Positions 4,509-6,215 of a DNA stretch of 6,215 bases are shown one piece after another. The stretch's first letter is position 1. Each line of letters starts with the position of its first letter. Location of the stretch: assembly GCA_002067265.1 (NCBI GenBank), contig MVQW01000240.1:1-6215 (forward strand), in the 5' to 3' direction. Origin of the DNA: Methanomethylovorans sp. PtaU1.Bin073 (lineage in GTDB: Archaea; Halobacteriota; Methanosarcinia; Methanosarcinales; Methanosarcinaceae). Position numbers and translations under genes: made by a program. The notes under the pieces are model-generated. The model searched no databases and had not been told where the DNA came from. It was given only the letters and a program-made list of their open reading frames with translations.

Positions 4509-4658
4509 ATGGAACACGACAAAACGACATTTATTCAGTTCCAGGAAATCTATTTTAGATACCTGAATTCGGAAGAGCTTTCAGAACAAGAAGTACAACT
4601 GAAGGACAACATGATCTTTTTTGTTCAAAGGGCATGTATGGAATATTTCATGCATTGA
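4509..4658 (+). CDS. Acidic 49-residue protein of unknown function
   Basis: This is a small gene with a good promoter and a GAGGGG ribosome binding site (4497-4502), 6 nt before the ATG. The product begins MEHDKTTFIQFQEIYFRYLN, is acidic in the middle (SEELSEQEVQLKD) and ends FVQRACMEYFMH. It is rich in Phe and Tyr with a regular heptad-like spacing, suggesting two amphipathic helices joined by the acidic segment; it has one cysteine and no signal or membrane segment. It is flanked by the divergent nuclease-like gene (250 bases away) and the membrane protein gene (234 bases downstream), and appears monocistronic. No family is recognised. Small acidic helical proteins often act as partners or regulators, but nothing here shows that. 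Confidence 0.72.
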   Translation: MEHDKTTFIQFQEIYFRYLNSEELSEQEVQLKDNMIFFVQRACMEYFMH

Positions 4659-4710
4659 CCTTTGAAAACAACAAAAGACTTCTGTAAAACGTATTTTGAT
4701 AGCATTCAAT

Positions 4711-4730
4711 GTTATCATTTCTTTTCTTTC
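4711..4730 (+). terminator. Possible T-rich terminator of the 49-residue gene
   Basis: The run TTTCTTTTCTTTC (4718-4730), about 60 bases after the stop codon, is the kind of T-rich tract at which archaeal transcription ends. No strong stem precedes it. Confidence 0.3.
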
Positions 4731-4799
4731 AAGTGGACACATCGGCCTTCCAACCAATCTATTGATTAATAACTGCTGATGTCATTTTTGTTTAATTCA

Positions 4800-4846
4800 G
4801 TATATTTCAGAATGAAATCGAAAGCTTGATAGATAAGTACTGAAAT
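4800..4846 (+). promoter_or_regulatory. Possible promoter and inverted repeats ahead of the membrane protein gene
   Basis: GTATATTT (4800-4807) is a weak TATA candidate, predicting a leader of about 60 bases. It overlaps the inverted repeat ATTTCA-GAA-TGAAAT (4804-4818), and ATTTCAG recurs inverted as CTGAAAT at 4840-4846. A repressor site overlapping the TATA box is possible but unproven. GTATATTTCA also occurs at 4327-4336. Confidence 0.28.
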
Positions 4847-4892
4847 AGCCTCAAATTGGTACAGCATCAAGACAATCAGGTGAAATAAATCC

Positions 4893-5402
4893 ATGACCAC
4901 AGCACACTCCGAAACTGGCATTATTTTTCAGGAAAACCAGTATTTTGATAAATGGAAATGGTTCTTTGCTTTTGCAGGGATAATGACTCTGGCGATAATC
5001 GTGATTCTCCTGTTTATCTTTGCTGTTGTCCCTGAAGTTCCTTCCATTCTTCTGATTATAGCAGGAATTCCAGTATTTCTTTTTGCTATACTAGGTTTTG
5101 TCGTTTCAAAAATACAGATGACAACAGAAATTCGTGATGATGGATTGCATATAAGATATTTCCCAACACAATTGACTTTCAAACACTATCCGCTTAACAG
5201 TATTGAGTCCTGTGAAAAATCAAAGGGTGGACTTCTGGATGGAATTCTCAGCTGGAGGATACGACGCTATCCTAATAAAACCTCATATCAATGCGGAAGC
5301 TATGATAAGGTACTAATCAAACTCACTAATGGGAAAAGTCTCCTTCTTGACTCGAGAAAACCTGATGAATTGATTACTGCCCTACGGTCTAAAAAGAGAT
5401 AA
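4893..5402 (+). CDS. Two-helix membrane protein with PH-like C-terminal domain (DUF6141-like)
   Basis: This 169-residue integral membrane protein starts with a soluble IFQENQYFDKWKWF segment. Two hydrophobic helices follow, about residues 24-46 and 51-72, joined by VVPEVPS. The C-terminal half (76-165) has the alternating strands of a bacterial PH-like domain: TEIRDDGLHIRYFP, the WRIRRYP turn (121-127), KVLIKLTNGKSLLLDS and a closing helix PDELITALRSK. With the helix pair so tight, both termini should face the same side, probably the cytoplasm. The layout (F.E.Q.F..W start, two helices, W.IR, NGK.LLLDS..P.EL) matches what I recall of DUF6141, a family without known function. AGGTGA (4878-4883) lies 9 nt before the ATG. 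The gene ends only six bases from the stop of the convergent minus-strand gene. Confidence 0.85.
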   Translation: MTTAHSETGIIFQENQYFDKWKWFFAFAGIMTLAIIVILLFIFAVVPEVPSILLIIAGIPVFLFAILGFVVSKIQMTTEIRDDGLHIRYFPTQLTFKHYPLNSIESCEKSKGGLLDGILSWRIRRYPNKTSYQCGSYDKVLIKLTNGKSLLLDSRKPDELITALRSKKR

Positions 5403-5408
5403 TTTGAT

Positions 5409-6215
5409 TTACCAAAGAGCTTTTTCTATAATCCTGGGAATACCGGAGCAGTGGTTACGCATATCAAGTTTTAAAAAAGCATCTATTCCTGGCTCTCCAT
5501 TATCTTTCTGCCACTGTTGATAGATACGGGAATAAAAACCAATAGAACATAGAAATTGATCATCCTTCCAGGAATTTCTTCCTGCTCCTTGGGTGGAAGG
5601 ATTTAATTTTCCGATTGGGGAATAACCTAAATAATCTTTCCAGCTATTTCCAGGAGGGAAATAATCATCTGCATGAATTCGATTTAAAGAAATGCCGATG
5701 TGATGTGCATCTATCATAGGGCAGATGTGAGGGAAAATACAGTGGATAACTTTACTTCCAATTACAAAACCACCGGAATATGAGAATATGCCAGGGGAGG
5801 CACAGTAATTAAAGAGCTTTTTTAGTTCATCAGCGACTGTTGAAGTTCCACATTGAACCGATAGTGGGCTCGTTGACATATCAAAACAATTTAAGCAATC
5901 AACGTCTATATTTTTAAGTATCTTTTGTATGTTCATATGAAATGTTGTTATCTCAACGAGTTTACTTGCGCGGGCATTCATATTGAAGTTCCTAAGAAAT
6001 ATGAAAATCGAATTGCTGGCTTCTGATTTTTTAAGCCAGTTGCTTAAACCATTTTCTTTTTTTATTCCATTAGATCTGTAACTAATAAAACGATGGTAGT
6101 CAATATTGTATCGCTTGTTATCCAAATTGTAGTTTTTGACATTAAAAGCGATTTTATCTACTATCGTTTTTATTGTAGTATTCTCTTCAACAGGCACTGC
6201 ATCCACCACCATTAA
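5409..6215 (-). CDS. Unrecognised protein of at least 267 residues, start possibly outside window
   Basis: This long minus-strand frame runs to TAA at 5411-5409. An ATG at 6212 begins MVVDAVPVEENTTIK, but the frame is still open at the window edge (TTA at 6215-6213), so the true start may lie beyond it. No signal peptide or membrane segment is visible. The middle section has several cysteines (DCLNCF, VQCGTS, NYCASP). Residues 152-168 read GSKVIHCIFPHICPMID, followed by HHIGISLNRI. This resembles the 'SK-hLHF-x-P-x-LFPM-x-D' segment found in assorted helical DNA-associated hypothetical proteins, but the likeness is weak. The tail has a conserved-looking NSWKDYLGYSPIG and GFYSRIYQQWQ. Asn/Ile-rich and A+T-rich compared with the fwd operon, it may have been acquired by transfer. 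Function not assigned. Confidence 0.75.
   Translation of the reverse strand, partial: LMVVDAVPVEENTTIKTIVDKIAFNVKNYNLDNKRYNIDYHRFISYRSNGIKKENGLSNWLKKSEASNSIFIFLRNFNMNARASKLVEITTFHMNIQKILKNIDVDCLNCFDMSTSPLSVQCGTSTVADELKKLFNYCASPGIFSYSGGFVIGSKVIHCIFPHICPMIDAHHIGISLNRIHADDYFPPGNSWKDYLGYSPIGKLNPSTQGAGRNSWKDDQFLCSIGFYSRIYQQWQKDNGEPGIDAFLKLDMRNHCSGIPRIIEKALW

Noticed and set aside
4581..4742. Minus-strand frame of 53 codons antisense to the 49-residue gene
   Set aside because: A GGAAGG lies upstream of its ATG, but there is no TATA box, the product looks random (many Cys, Phe, His) and the plus-strand gene has far better signals.

Overview
The window looks like chromosomal DNA of a methanogenic archaeon, most likely of the Methanosarcinales. 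The evidence is formylmethanofuran dehydrogenase genes, archaeal TATA boxes (TTTATATA type), strong GGAGGTGA ribosome binding sites and moderate-to-low G+C. The genus cannot be fixed from the sequence alone.

Region 1 (1-2389, minus strand) is a tightly packed operon. It reads, in transcription order, a ferredoxin-thioredoxin reductase catalytic chain (FTRc), a three-cluster iron-sulfur protein (FwdG-like), FwdB (the Mo/W catalytic subunit of formylmethanofuran dehydrogenase) and FwdD (molybdopterin-binding subunit, cut by the window edge). FwdB and FwdD belong to the enzyme that reduces CO2 to formylmethanofuran, or runs in reverse during methylotrophic growth. The iron-sulfur protein probably passes electrons to or from ferredoxin, and the FTRc suggests a ferredoxin-linked thiol redox function encoded beside it.

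Region 2 (2390-2883) has no convincing gene. It holds two minus-strand orphan reading frames that may be gene remnants, and an AT-rich TATA region.

Region 3 (2884-3487, plus strand) is the most unusual part. Three tandem copies of a 24-residue, lysine-rich micro-protein gene each have their own ribosome binding site. They are followed by a related 33-residue gene and a terminator. Copies 2 and 3 sit in a recent 132-bp duplication, identical over 100 nt apart from one silent change. Copy 1 differs mostly by silent changes, which argues for selection at the protein level. I recognise no known family.

Region 4 (3508-6215) carries a minus-strand protein with a NucS-like PD-(D/E)XK nuclease fold, whose promoter overlaps palindromic CATTT/AAATG half-sites. 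It also carries a 49-residue plus-strand gene with a good promoter, a two-helix membrane protein with a PH-like tail, and a long minus-strand unknown protein whose start may lie outside the window. These last genes look like accessory content and show no clear link to the methanogenesis operon.
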